Of a DNA stretch of 47,650 nt, positions 34,722-45,068 are shown one piece after another. The position numbers and the translations under genes were made by a program. The notes under the pieces are model-generated. The model was not told where the DNA came from. It searched no databases and saw only the letters and a list, made by a program, of their open reading frames with translations. This DNA is from Acidobacteriota bacterium (GTDB taxonomy: Bacteria; Acidobacteriota; Terriglobia; Acidiferrales; UBA7541): NCBI GenBank assembly GCA_016201285.1, contig JACQDE010000059.1, positions 1 to 47,650 of the forward strand, read 5' to 3'. Numbering within the stretch: position 1 is the stretch's first letter; the number at the start of each line of letters is the position of its first letter.

Positions 34722-35606
34722 CTATTGCAGCCGGAACTTGATGGTCACCACCAACTGCACCGGCACCGGCTCGTCGTTCAAAATGGTCGGCTGATATTTC
34801 CACTTGCGCAGGGCATCGAGTGCCGACGGCACCAGCAGCGGGTGGCCGGAGATCACCTGCATCTCGACGATATTTCCCTTCACGTCAATCACGGCGTCAA
34901 TCACCACGTCACCCTGGATGCGCGCCTGCTTGGCCAGCGACGGATAGATGGGGTCCGGCGCGGCAATCGCGCGCGGCGCCATCACGCGGCCGCCGACGCG
35001 CACCGGCGCCTTCGGCGCCGCCGCCGGAGCCGGCGGGATGTACGTCTTGGGCGTGCCCGAAAGGATGCCGCCAATCACGCCGCCGGCCTGTCCGCCCGGG
35101 ACTCCGCCGGGAACGCCGCCGATCACGCCTGCGCCCACATCGGGCACAAAATCTTCTTCCTTCAGCATGGCCACTTGTTTCGGAATCGCCGTGGGCGCCA
35201 CCAACTTGCCGGACTGCATCAGCTTCACCGTTACTTTCGGCGCCTTCACGATCGCCTGCGTCACCGGCGGGGGTGGCGGCGGGGGCGGGGGTGGAGCAAC
35301 CAGAAACGTCGAGGTGAATTGCTTCAGGTCCAGCGCTTCGGTGTAGAACAGCGGCACAAGGATCATCGCCCCGATGATCAGCGCGTGCACCACCAGCGAG
35401 ACGCAGTAGTCCCAAACCGTGCTCTTGGGCCGCGTCGTGCTGTTCTCCAGCAGCGAGTCGGCAAGCCACCTACGGACCTGGATGCTTGCGGCAGCCTCCG
35501 GCTGACGGGCCCCCGGCAGGCGGCCGGCTGCGGCGGATTTCGGTTGAGTTTCTTGCTTCTGTGCCTCTTCGGTGGGAGGAGGCGCGAGTGTAGACTTGGG
35601 TGCCAT
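34722..35606 (-). CDS. TonB-family energy transducer
   Basis: A 294-aa protein. A Pro/Gln-rich cytoplasmic N-terminus (about 65 aa) precedes one membrane segment (VSLVVHALIIGAMILVPLFY). A poly-proline run of 10, a Gly-rich repeat (GGVPGGVPGGQAGGVIGG) and a C-terminal TonB domain (APDPIYPSLAKQARIQGDVV, SALDALRKWKYQPTILND, VVTIKFRLQ) follow. It would couple the proton motive force to outer-membrane transporters. No ExbB/ExbD genes or TonB receptor are near. The ATG at 35606 has GGAGGG seven bases upstream. Confidence 0.88.
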   Translation of the reverse strand: MAPKSTLAPPPTEEAQKQETQPKSAAAGRLPGARQPEAAASIQVRRWLADSLLENSTTRPKSTVWDYCVSLVVHALIIGAMILVPLFYTEALDLKQFTSTFLVAPPPPPPPPPPVTQAIVKAPKVTVKLMQSGKLVAPTAIPKQVAMLKEEDFVPDVGAGVIGGVPGGVPGGQAGGVIGGILSGTPKTYIPPAPAAAPKAPVRVGGRVMAPRAIAAPDPIYPSLAKQARIQGDVVIDAVIDVKGNIVEMQVISGHPLLVPSALDALRKWKYQPTILNDEPVPVQLVVTIKFRLQ

Positions 35607-35812
35607 CTCGGTTCCCTCCAAGATTCCAAAAGGGCACGATTCCTTCCAATCGGTAGGTTAAGGTCTGCTCGTAAATAATTGCCATATAAAGACTTGTAGT
35701 CGTAGTAGTAGTGAGTTATTGCAGCTTCTGCGCCGGTTAGCGCATTTCTGGCGCAGGCGTGCGCATCCTCGCACAACGCTTTGCCCCAAGGCTTGAGCTT
35801 CGGAGAACGGTG

Positions 35813-36901
35813 TTAAGTTTTTGGGCGGCTGGCGGCGGGAGGGGACCCGCCCCAGTGAAGGTCGCGATACGTTTTGGCTTGCTTCAGTCGCGCTTCGGCC
35901 AGCTCATCGGCAATGCGCGCAGCAGAGACGCGGCGCTCCTGCGCGAGTTGCAGCACGCGCATCATGCGGTTGTGGATGCCGGCCAGGCTCGGCAGGCTAT
36001 CGGCGCGCCCGAGCAGGAAATATTCCGCTCCGCGGATCAGCCCGCCGGCATTCACCAGGTAGTCGGGCGCATAGACGATGCCGCGCCGCGCCAGCTCGTC
36101 GCCGGCCTCGGGCGTCGCAAGCTGGTTGTTGGCGCAGCCGCAGATGATGCCTGCCTGCACGCGCGGAATCGTCTCCAGACTGAACACGCCGCCCAGGGCG
36201 CACGGCGCCAGTACATCACAATCGGCAAAGAGAATCTCATCGGGAGGAAGCATCCGCCCGCCGAGTTCCGCCGCGGCCTGGTTGGCGCGCGCCGCGTTCA
36301 CATCGGCGACCACCAGTTCCATCCCTTCGCTCTTCAGGATGCGCGCGAGATGCAATCCCACGCTGCCCACGCCTTGCATCGCCACTCGGACGCGACTTCC
36401 CTTCCCTGCGATCCCGGCGAACTCGAGGCAGGCGCGCAGGCCGTGCCACACGCCGATCGCAGTGTGCTCGCTGACGTCGCCCAGCGCCGGGTCCGGCTCC
36501 TTCGCCACGTATTTCGTCGTGCGCGCAATCGCTTGCAGGCCGTCGTCGGTGATGCCCACGTCGCGCGCGGTGAAGTAGCGCCCGCGCAGGCTTTCGACCA
36601 ACTGTCCAAAGGCCTCGAACGCTTCGGCGCGTTGCAGGTCGTCGCGCAACAGGATGACGGTCTTTCCGCCGCCGCAGGGCAGCTCGGAGATGGCCGCCTT
36701 GTAGGTCATCCCGCGCGACAGCCGCAGCGCATCCGTGAGCGCGTCGGCCTCGCTCGCGTACCGCCAGATGCGCACGCCGCCCAGCGCCGGTCCGCACGTC
36801 GTGTCATGGATCGCCAGAATCCCGCGCAGCCCCACGGCCCGGTTCTGAAACGCAATCACCTGCTCGTGATCATGTGCGCTCATCGGTTCAAGAATATTCA
36901 T
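35813..36901 (-). CDS. ldh: Leucine dehydrogenase (Glu/Leu/Phe/Val dehydrogenase family)
   Basis: A 362-aa NAD-dependent branched-chain amino acid dehydrogenase. The catalytic lysines lie at Lys68 in GMTYKAA and Lys80 in LPCGGGK, the same numbering as in Bacillus leucine dehydrogenases. Other signs are GPALGGVRIW, TARDVGITDDGL, the NAD loop MQGVGSVGLHLA and NNQLATPEAG. It interconverts leucine and 4-methyl-2-oxopentanoate. A second in-frame ATG at 36883 (MSAHDHEQV) is also a possible start; neither has a strong ribosome site. Divergent from the MscS gene. Confidence 0.9.
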   Translation of the reverse strand: MNILEPMSAHDHEQVIAFQNRAVGLRGILAIHDTTCGPALGGVRIWRYASEADALTDALRLSRGMTYKAAISELPCGGGKTVILLRDDLQRAEAFEAFGQLVESLRGRYFTARDVGITDDGLQAIARTTKYVAKEPDPALGDVSEHTAIGVWHGLRACLEFAGIAGKGSRVRVAMQGVGSVGLHLARILKSEGMELVVADVNAARANQAAAELGGRMLPPDEILFADCDVLAPCALGGVFSLETIPRVQAGIICGCANNQLATPEAGDELARRGIVYAPDYLVNAGGLIRGAEYFLLGRADSLPSLAGIHNRMMRVLQLAQERRVSAARIADELAEARLKQAKTYRDLHWGGSPPAASRPKT

Positions 36902-37011
36902 GGAGACGTAGTGTCGTGGGCAGGCGCGGTGGGGTCAACAACCAAAATGGCCCTCCGGAAAAGAGGGGGACGAGCGGATGGGCAATCGCTGACCAGATGC
37001 TGGTGACGCTG

Positions 37012-37040
37012 CTGGGCAGGGCGGCGACGGGTGGTATAAT
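37012..37040 (+). promoter_or_regulatory. Strong sigma70 promoter with extended -10 for the MscS gene
   Basis: CTGGGC (37012-37017), a 17-bp spacer and a perfect TATAAT (37035-37040) preceded by TGG, an extended -10. Transcription would start about 15-20 nt before the ATG at 37064. Confidence 0.75.
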
Positions 37041-37063
37041 CGCAGACCTCCGACGGACGAACC

Positions 37064-37903
37064 ATGACGGCCTCCCTATCCACGTGGACGGAAGCGGCGC
37101 TGACGAGCGGGCTGCGGCTGCTCGGCATTGTTCTGCTGGCGGTGGCGTTGAACCGCGTGCTGAAGGCGTTCACTGCGCGGCTGGTGCAGCTCGCTTCCAG
37201 CGAATCGCGCCTCGCGCTGATGCGCGAGCAGCAGACGCGCACGCTGGCCGGGTTGCTCTACAGCGCAGGTACGGCCCTGATCGCCACCGTGGCGGTGCTG
37301 ACGGCGCTGGCGGAGTTCGGCTTCAGCGTGGCGCCGATTGCGGCGGCCGCGGGACTCGCCAGCCTGGCTTTCGGTTTCGGCGCGCAGCACCTGGTGCGCG
37401 ACATCATCAACGGCTTTTTCATCGTTTTCGAGGATCAATACGTAGTCGGCGACACGGTACGCATCGGCGAGCACGGCGGCCGCGTCGAGCACATGACGCT
37501 GCGCCGCACGGTGCTGCGTGACGCGCAGGGCGCGCTGGTGACGATTCCCAACGGCGAGATTCGCCAGGTGGCCAACCAGAGCCGCGATTGGTCCCAGCTC
37601 TTCGTGGACGTGACGCTCTCGAACGAAGAAGACGTCTCGCGGGCGCTCGGCGTGCTCGAAGACGTCGCCGGGCAGATGCGCAGCGACGAGACGTGGCGGG
37701 CGGCGCTGCTGGACGGCCCGCGCGTGCTCGGCGTCGAATCGCTGGCCCTCAACGGCGTGACCCTGCGGCTGCAAGTGCGCACGGCGCCGACGCGGCAGCA
37801 CGAAGTGGCGCGCGAGCTGCGCCGCCGCATCCGCGCGCGCTTCGAGAAAGAACGCATTGGTGTAACTTCGGTCGAGCGCGTCGCTCTGGCCGGTGGCACA
37901 TAA
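37064..37903 (+). CDS. Small-conductance mechanosensitive channel (MscS family)
   Basis: A 279-aa membrane protein. Membrane segments are about residues 15-35 (LRLLGIVLLAVALNRVL) and 65-85, and the pore-lining TM3 is IAAAAGLASLAFGFGAQHLV with conserved Gly/Ala packing. The cytoplasmic beta domain shows FEDQYVVGDTVRIGEHGGRV and LVTIPNGEI. MscS channels release solutes during hypo-osmotic shock. A strong promoter precedes it. Two small unknown genes follow in the same direction. Confidence 0.92.
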   Translation: MTASLSTWTEAALTSGLRLLGIVLLAVALNRVLKAFTARLVQLASSESRLALMREQQTRTLAGLLYSAGTALIATVAVLTALAEFGFSVAPIAAAAGLASLAFGFGAQHLVRDIINGFFIVFEDQYVVGDTVRIGEHGGRVEHMTLRRTVLRDAQGALVTIPNGEIRQVANQSRDWSQLFVDVTLSNEEDVSRALGVLEDVAGQMRSDETWRAALLDGPRVLGVESLALNGVTLRLQVRTAPTRQHEVARELRRRIRARFEKERIGVTSVERVALAGGT

Positions 37904-37948
37904 GCTTTTCGGCCTTTTAAATACAACTCCACGAGGGGGAAACTGAGT

Positions 37949-38416
37949 ATGGGAAACGCAACGCACGAGCAAGCCAACCTGATGTTGCGGCTCTATGAAA
38001 TCCGCCGCGAAGAAAAACTCCGCAAGGCGCGCGCGTGGTTCGTGGATCATTACGTTCCGGCCGCGGCGCCCGAAGAGTTTATGGTGAAATACCCGCCCGG
38101 CAGCGAAGAAAACGCCTACATCCGCATGGTCGCCAGTTATTGGGAAATGTGCGCCAGCCTGGTGAACCGCGGCCTGATTGACGACGAGCTGTTCTTCGAG
38201 AACAACGGCGAGATCTGGGTGGTGTGGGAAAAGACCAGGGGAGTGGCGCCGGCCTGGCGCGCCCTCTTCGGCAATCCGCACATCTTCGCGAACCTCGAAT
38301 CCTGCGTGAAGCGCCTCGATGCCTGGCGTGAAGCCAAAGCCCCCGGCACCACTGCAAAAATGCGCCAGATGTTTGCGCAGCGGGCGCAGATGCTTGCACA
38401 GGCCGCGAATAAATAA
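37949..38416 (+). CDS. Conserved hypothetical protein (acidobacterial small protein)
   Basis: A 155-aa soluble protein without signal peptide, mostly helical, with distinctive WFVDHYVPAAAPEEFMVKYP and GEIWVVWEKTRGVAPAWR segments. GAGGGGGAAACTGAGT before the ATG gives a ribosome site. It lies 45 bp after MscS and is followed directly by the next gene. It may belong to a DUF4760-like group, but I cannot assign a function. Confidence 0.75.
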   Translation: MGNATHEQANLMLRLYEIRREEKLRKARAWFVDHYVPAAAPEEFMVKYPPGSEENAYIRMVASYWEMCASLVNRGLIDDELFFENNGEIWVVWEKTRGVAPAWRALFGNPHIFANLESCVKRLDAWREAKAPGTTAKMRQMFAQRAQMLAQAANK

Positions 38417-38758
38417 ATGACGCTGGAAGAAGCGCTGCTGGCCGTCTGGCGCCAGGCGCTGGAAGAAAACGCCAACATCGTGGAACTGGGCGGGCGGCGG
38501 TACCCGGTGCAGCGCACCCGGCGCCGCCGCCTGCGCCAGGTGGACTTCGAACATGACGGGCAGCTGCTCCGCGGCATCGAGCAGAACCCGGACACGAAAT
38601 CGCAGTGGGCGGAACTCGCGCGCGCGGGACTCAAGGTGATGCAGTTCACCACTGGCGGCGGGCGCTATCTGGCCAACGTGGCGGACGCTAGGCTGACGCT
38701 GTACTCCGGCGCGCGCAGCCCCGAAAAGAAGATTCCCCGCAAGACAGCCAAGTCTTAA
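38417..38758 (+). CDS. Conserved hypothetical basic protein
   Basis: A 113-aa protein (MTLEEALLAVWRQALEENAN) with a basic segment RTRRRRLRQVDFE. Its ATG is immediately next to the previous stop codon, so the two are probably translated together. Its own TAA stop lies inside the left terminal repeat of the MITE-like element at 38755-38884, so the element may have trimmed or replaced the original C-terminus (ending RKTAKS). Confidence 0.7.
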   Translation: MTLEEALLAVWRQALEENANIVELGGRRYPVQRTRRRRLRQVDFEHDGQLLRGIEQNPDTKSQWAELARAGLKVMQFTTGGGRYLANVADARLTLYSGARSPEKKIPRKTAKS

Positions 38759-38884
38759 CAGATGGCTGAAAAATCCCCGACGCTGTCATTCCGAGGAATT
38801 CCAACGAGAAGCAGTTTCCGCGTCCCGGTACAAAACATCGGGGCTCGGAAGAACACTCAAACTGTTTTTTCAGCATCCCGTTAA
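38755..38884. mobile_element. MITE-like palindromic element, copy 2
   Basis: A 130-bp element with imperfect terminal inverted repeats: TTAACAGATGGCTGAAAAA (from 38755) and the complement of TTAACGGGATGCTGAAAAA (38866-38884). The ends agree with those of the element at 15395-15543 under the pattern TTARCRGG-TG-TGAAA. Both carry an internal TGTCATTCYGAG (here 38784-38795). No coding capacity. Confidence 0.65.
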
Positions 38885-38911
38885 GCCGCGTTCCCATCTA
38901 CGGCAGTTGCT

Positions 38912-39901
<990 letters not shown>

Positions 39902-39941
39902 GGCGCATTCTCCTGAGGCAGAGGTGCCGCGACCGCGCAGT

Positions 39942-42900
39942 TCATGGCGCGACCTCCTGAAGCAGGGCGTTCATCATTGTTTCGAGCCGGGCAAGCTCGC
40001 GTTCGAGTTCCGCCAGCGCGCTCCCGGCCTGCGAGAGGTTTTTACTTTTGGCAATGAATTCCAGTTTCTTCGCGGCCTCGGCGGCGGCCACCGCCTCGAA
40101 GTTCCCCACGGAACCTTTCAGCGTGTGCGCGGTGCGTTCGAGCAGAGTGGCGTCACCGGCGGCGAGGGCCGTGCGAATGTCCGTCAGGCGCGCTGGGTAG
40201 TCGGCCTGGAAAATGGCATAGATTTCGCGAATGAGTCCCGCATCTCCATCGAAGCGTCTCAGGATCGCGTCCCGGTTGAGTTTCGGGTTGGACTGCTCGA
40301 GCACCGCTGCACCGGAACTGTTCTCCTCCGAGGCCGGCACGACGGCAGCGGGCACATAAGGCTGGAGAGCATCGAAGAGTTCCTGCGGGCGGATGGGCTT
40401 GGCGACGTAACCGTCCATACCCGCCTCGAGGAACCGCTCGCGGTCGCCCTGCATCGCGTGGGCCGTCAGGGCGATGATCGGAACATGCTTGCCGCTCGCT
40501 TTTTCCTTCTCCCGGATCAGAGCAGTGGCTTCAAAGCCGTTCATCTCCGGCATCTGTCCATCCATCAGAACCAGGTCAAAGGCTTCGCGGTCCAGGGCCT
40601 CGACGGCTTCCCTGCCGTTGCCGGCAATCACCACCGTGTGACCGCGTGAGCCGAGGATGCGGATGGCCACCTGCTGGTTGACGGCATTGTCCTCCGCGAG
40701 CAGGATCTTGAGTCCCTTGCGTTGCTCGCGGATGGAATGGCGGGTCACGAGCGGCGGGGATTCCACTTTCGCCCGGTGCGTGCCCAGCACGTTGAGCGTG
40801 GCATCCAGCAGCTCGGACTGCCGGACGGGCTTGGTGAGATAAGCGGCGATACCGAGCCGCTTGCAGCGCGCCGCGTCGCCGCGCTGCCCGCTGGAACTCA
40901 GCATGATGATGCTGAGGCCGGCAAAGCGGGGATCCTGCTGGAGAGCCCTGGCCAGCGCGAAGCCATCCATGCCGGGCATCTTGGCATCCAGCAGGACCAG
41001 CGAAATGGGTTGGCCGGACTCGTGCGCCGCCCGCAGGGCGGCCAGCGCCGCGGCGCCGCCTTCCGCCAGCCGGGGCTTCATCCGCCAACTGGTCAACATC
41101 TCCTCGAGGATGCGGCGGTGCGTGGCGTTGTCGTCCACGACGAGCACGGGGAGGTTATCCAGCACGGCTGGCTCCGCCGGCTCGGAGCGCGCCGCGGGGT
41201 TTTTCACGATGCCGAACGTGGCTGTGAAAGAGAACGTGCTGCCTTTGCCGGGCTCGCTCTCCACCGCGATGCGCCCGCCCATCAATTCCACCAGCCGCGA
41301 TGAAATGGTCAGACCCAGGCCGGTGCCGCCATACTTGCGGGTGGTGGAGCCATCGGCCTGTTCGAAGGCCTCAAAGATCTTTTCCTTCTTCGCCGTGGGG
41401 ATGCCGATGCCGGTGTCCGAAACAGAGAAGAGGAGCTCAATGCTCTCTTCGGTCCGCGCGCGCGGTTCGACGCGGACCACTACTTCCCCGGCCTCGGTGA
41501 ACTTGATGGCGTTGCCCACCAGATTGACGATGACCTGCCGCATGCGGCCCGGATCGCCCTTTAGATCGTCGGGGACGTCTGGCGCGATCCGGCAGGCCAG
41601 CTCGAGTCCTTTCTGGTAAGCGCGCATGGCGAGCATCTTCACGGTGTCGTCGAGGCTGTCGCGGAGCTTGAAGTCAATCATCTCCAGGTCGAGCTTGCCG
41701 GCTTCAATCTTGGAGAAGTCAAGAATGTCGTTGATGACGGTGAGCAACGATTCGGCCGAGGATTTCACCAGCGAGAGATATTCGCGTTGCTCGGAGGTGA
41801 GGTCTGTTTCCAGGGTGAGCTCGGTCATGCCCAGGATGCCGTTCATCGGCGTGCGGATTTCGTGGCTCATGTTCGCCAGGAACTCGCCTTTCGTCCGGCT
41901 GGCTTCCTCGGCCTTGGCCATGGCCAGGGCGAGTTCATCCACAAGCACGGCGAGCCGGGTGGCGTTCTCCTCCTGCCAGGACTTCGCGGCTTCGAGCTCC
42001 CGGGCGTAGCGTTGCAGTTCCTCTGCGGCGCGGATGCGCTCGGTAACATCAGATTGCACGCCGATGTAGTGGGTGAGGCGGCCCTGCTCGTCGCGCACTG
42101 GCGAGACACTCAGTTCGTTCCAATAGGGCGTGCCGTCCTTGCGGTAGTTCAGCAGCGTGACCCGGCACTCCCGGCCTGCGTGGACGGCTTCACGCAATTC
42201 CTTGAGCCCGGGCTGGTCGGGTTTCGTGCCATGCAGGAACCGGAGATTGCGGCCGAGCGCCTCCTGCGCCGAATAACCGGTGATGCGCTCGAACGCCGGA
42301 TTCACATACACAATGGGGTTGTCCGGTAAGGTCGGGTCAGTGATGGCAATTCCGTTGGTGGCAGAAGAAACGGCGCGGTCGAGCAAGCGCAGCTCCTCGA
42401 TGGCCCGCTTGTCGGCAGTGATGTCCCGCGCCGCGGCGTAGATGAGCCTTTGGCTGGGAGCCGCCGTCGCGCGCCACATCAGCCAGCGGACGGAACCATC
42501 CTTGCAAATGACGCGGTGCTCGAACTTCACCGACTCGTTTCCATGCGCCAGTCTGCGGCCCTGCTCGATCAAAATGGGCCGGTCGTCGGGGTGGACGATC
42601 TCGAGGTAGGGACGGGAAATCAACTCTTCCAGCGAGTAGCCGAGGGTGGACTCCCAGGCCGGGTTCACGCGCTTGAAGTAGCCGTCCAGACCGGCAATGC
42701 AGAGCATGTCCGCGGACAGGTTAAAGAAGCGCCGCAGCTCTTCTTCGGCGCGGCGGCGTTCGGTGATGTCCTGAGCCACCACCACCGCCGCGTGGCGTCC
42801 GCCAAACTCGATCTGGTAAGAGCTGAGGTCCACTTCGATCTGGCGTCCGCCCTTGGCGCAGTGCAGCCAGCCGGAGGGGCTGTGATGGACGGGGGGCGCC

Positions 42901-45068
42901 TCCTTGAGGAACTTGAGCAGCTTGGGCACCTCGGCCGGCGGGCGGATGTCGGTGATCCTCATCTGCAGGAATTCGTCGCGGGTGTAGTGGTACTGGGCAA
43001 CGGCCGCGTCGTTGACTTCCAGGAACTGCAACGTCTCCTGGTCATAGACCCAGGTGGGGATGGGAATGCTGTTGAAGAATCTCCGGAACCGGCTCTCGCT
43101 TTCCCGGTGCGCCTGTTCGGCCCGCCTGCGCTCCACGAATTGCCCGACTTGCTTGCCAATCGACCCGACCATTTGCAGGAGCGCCTCGTCGGGTTCGCGA
43201 GCCTCCGGGCTGAAGAATGCGAACACCGCGATGACCCGCGTATTGACTTGGATCGGCAATGCAAGAGCCGCGTGCAGGCCCGCCTTCTCCAGAATCGCGG
43301 CTCGCGGAAGGTTGCAATCCTCCGACACATCCCGTACCCAAACGGGCTTCTCGCTGGCCCACACTCGGCCAGGAAGACCAATGCCGCGCGCAAAGGTCAT
43401 CTCCCGCGTTCTTTCCGCGAACTCCATGCTCCGGAGGCGAGGCGACTGCCAGGTGCAGACGTTGCGAACCACCTCGGCGCCGGAATCCACCAGCCAGATT
43501 TCTCCGATTCCCCAGTCCAGGGTCTCGCACATCGCCCGGAGGATTGGTTCGCCGGCTTCCTCGAGTGAAGCTGACTCGGACAGTATGCGCGTGCTCGCGT
43601 GCTGCACGGCCAGCCTCTGCTCGGCCCGTTTGCGCTCGGTGATGTCGTGATAGAGCGCGTAGGCCCCGATCAGCTTGCCGCCGATCATCAAGGGCACGCC
43701 GTGCAGCTCCACGTCCAACAGCGTGCCGTCCTTGCGGCGGCGGCGCGTGGTGAGGGTGACGCACTCGCCGGATTCGACCTTGCTCGTGAGCGCGGCGGGC
43801 GACAACTCGTTGTCTCCCGGATCAATCAATGGGTCCAGGTTTTTGCCCATCAGCTCCGCGCGGGAATACTGAAACAGGTCCTCGAAGGTGGCGTTGCAGA
43901 ACTGGACACGGTGCTCGTGGTCCAGAATCACCAGGCCCAGCGGGTTGTTTTCGATCAGGGCATTCAAGTACGTGTTGCGCTCGAGCAGTTCCTGTTCCGC
44001 GCGCAGGCGATCGGTGATGTCGCGGGCGATGCCGCTGACGCCCGCCGGCTTCCCATCCTGCGGGATCATCCGCACGCTGACCTCGAGCGGTACGCGCCGC
44101 CCATCTTTGGCAATGGTCTCCAGCCGCCGGATCGACGCGTCCGGCTCCGCAGGGCCGCCCCGCTGTGCTGACCAGGCCTTGGTTTCCTGGAGGTATTCCG
44201 ATGCCACCACCTGCGAGAAATTGAGACGGCAGAATTCCTCGCGCGTGTAGCCCAGGATGCGCTCACCAGCCGGGTTGAGGCTGGTGAAATTCCCGTCGCG
44301 GTCGTGGCTGTAGATGATGTCGTTGGCGCTCTCGAAGAGTTCGCGGTGGCGTTCTTCGCTGGCCTGCAGAGCGGCCACGTATTGCTCGTGCTCTAACGCG
44401 GATGTCCGTGCCTGCCGGGAGAGCAGGTGGCCATACAGTGTCACGCCGAAGACCAGCAGGACCACGCACCCGGCCACCGCCATCTCAAACTTCTGCAGCG
44501 AGCGTACCGTGGCCATCTGCCGCTCAAAGTCCGCTCCCTGAACCTGGTGCGCATGCTCTTCGAGGATGGAGAACGACTGATGGATCAGCGTGAGTTTGCG
44601 GTCTACGATGGCCATGGTCTGCCCGGCCACGCGAGTCTGGCCGGCGGCATACACAGCGAGCGTGTGGCGGACACTCGCCGCCAAGTCGTCCATGCTGCGT
44701 TGAATCGAATCCAGGTCTTCCAGGAGCTGGCGGGCCTGTTCCGGACGCCCGAGCGCCACAAGACCGCGGCGCTCTTCGGCCAGCTTTTCGTTGAACGAGC
44801 CCAGTGCAGCCGTCATCTTCATGGACTCACCGGCCGCATCCTGCGTCTCGAAGATGTTATCCGCGGAAGCGCTCACCATGCTGGCCCACAACCGCAGCTC
44901 GGAATAGCGCCCGCGGCGGTCCGCCCATTCCTGGTTCGCCTGCACCGATTCGCTGAAGACACGGCTGACGCGGTGGGTGAGATAGAGACTTCCGAAGATG
45001 GTCAGGAGGACAAAAGCCGCGAGCGAGTAGTAGATGTAGTGCCACTGCGGACGCGCCGCCCGCGGCAT
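39942..45068 (-). CDS. Multi-PAS/GAF hybrid histidine kinase with two receivers and an HPt domain
   Basis: A 1708-aa sensor. Order: TM (YSLAAFVLLTIFGSLYLTHR), periplasmic helical CHASE3-like domain, TM (VAGCVVLLVFGVTLYGHLL), PAS, PAS, a GAF domain (GIGEIWLVDSGAEVV), three more PAS domains, a HisKA domain with His1069 in SHEIRTPMNG, and a HATPase with GNAIKFT, DTGIGIP and GGTGLGLTIS. Two receivers follow (Asp1361 in LLDAKMPGMDG, Asp1503 in LMDGQMPEMNG) and an HPt with His1648 in TAHTLKG. The fifth PAS is LOV-like with GRNLRFLHG, where the photoactive Cys of LOV domains is Leu942. The ATG at 45068 is used; GTG at 45098 or TTG at 45200 would add residues. Likely partner: the REC-GGEEF protein downstream. 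Confidence 0.92.
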   Translation of the reverse strand: MPRAARPQWHYIYYSLAAFVLLTIFGSLYLTHRVSRVFSESVQANQEWADRRGRYSELRLWASMVSASADNIFETQDAAGESMKMTAALGSFNEKLAEERRGLVALGRPEQARQLLEDLDSIQRSMDDLAASVRHTLAVYAAGQTRVAGQTMAIVDRKLTLIHQSFSILEEHAHQVQGADFERQMATVRSLQKFEMAVAGCVVLLVFGVTLYGHLLSRQARTSALEHEQYVAALQASEERHRELFESANDIIYSHDRDGNFTSLNPAGERILGYTREEFCRLNFSQVVASEYLQETKAWSAQRGGPAEPDASIRRLETIAKDGRRVPLEVSVRMIPQDGKPAGVSGIARDITDRLRAEQELLERNTYLNALIENNPLGLVILDHEHRVQFCNATFEDLFQYSRAELMGKNLDPLIDPGDNELSPAALTSKVESGECVTLTTRRRRKDGTLLDVELHGVPLMIGGKLIGAYALYHDITERKRAEQRLAVQHASTRILSESASLEEAGEPILRAMCETLDWGIGEIWLVDSGAEVVRNVCTWQSPRLRSMEFAERTREMTFARGIGLPGRVWASEKPVWVRDVSEDCNLPRAAILEKAGLHAALALPIQVNTRVIAVFAFFSPEAREPDEALLQMVGSIGKQVGQFVERRRAEQAHRESESRFRRFFNSIPIPTWVYDQETLQFLEVNDAAVAQYHYTRDEFLQMRITDIRPPAEVPKLLKFLKEAPPVHHSPSGWLHCAKGGRQIEVDLSSYQIEFGGRHAAVVVAQDITERRRAEEELRRFFNLSADMLCIAGLDGYFKRVNPAWESTLGYSLEELISRPYLEIVHPDDRPILIEQGRRLAHGNESVKFEHRVICKDGSVRWLMWRATAAPSQRLIYAAARDITADKRAIEELRLLDRAVSSATNGIAITDPTLPDNPIVYVNPAFERITGYSAQEALGRNLRFLHGTKPDQPGLKELREAVHAGRECRVTLLNYRKDGTPYWNELSVSPVRDEQGRLTHYIGVQSDVTERIRAAEELQRYARELEAAKSWQEENATRLAVLVDELALAMAKAEEASRTKGEFLANMSHEIRTPMNGILGMTELTLETDLTSEQREYLSLVKSSAESLLTVINDILDFSKIEAGKLDLEMIDFKLRDSLDDTVKMLAMRAYQKGLELACRIAPDVPDDLKGDPGRMRQVIVNLVGNAIKFTEAGEVVVRVEPRARTEESIELLFSVSDTGIGIPTAKKEKIFEAFEQADGSTTRKYGGTGLGLTISSRLVELMGGRIAVESEPGKGSTFSFTATFGIVKNPAARSEPAEPAVLDNLPVLVVDDNATHRRILEEMLTSWRMKPRLAEGGAAALAALRAAHESGQPISLVLLDAKMPGMDGFALARALQQDPRFAGLSIIMLSSSGQRGDAARCKRLGIAAYLTKPVRQSELLDATLNVLGTHRAKVESPPLVTRHSIREQRKGLKILLAEDNAVNQQVAIRILGSRGHTVVIAGNGREAVEALDREAFDLVLMDGQMPEMNGFEATALIREKEKASGKHVPIIALTAHAMQGDRERFLEAGMDGYVAKPIRPQELFDALQPYVPAAVVPASEENSSGAAVLEQSNPKLNRDAILRRFDGDAGLIREIYAIFQADYPARLTDIRTALAAGDATLLERTAHTLKGSVGNFEAVAAAEAAKKLEFIAKSKNLSQAGSALAELERELARLETMMNALLQEVAP

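Noticed and set aside
33021-35678. 885-aa plus-strand open frame spanning two minus-strand genes
   Set aside because: It crosses the gap between the metallo-beta-lactamase and TonB-family genes, both strongly supported on the other strand.
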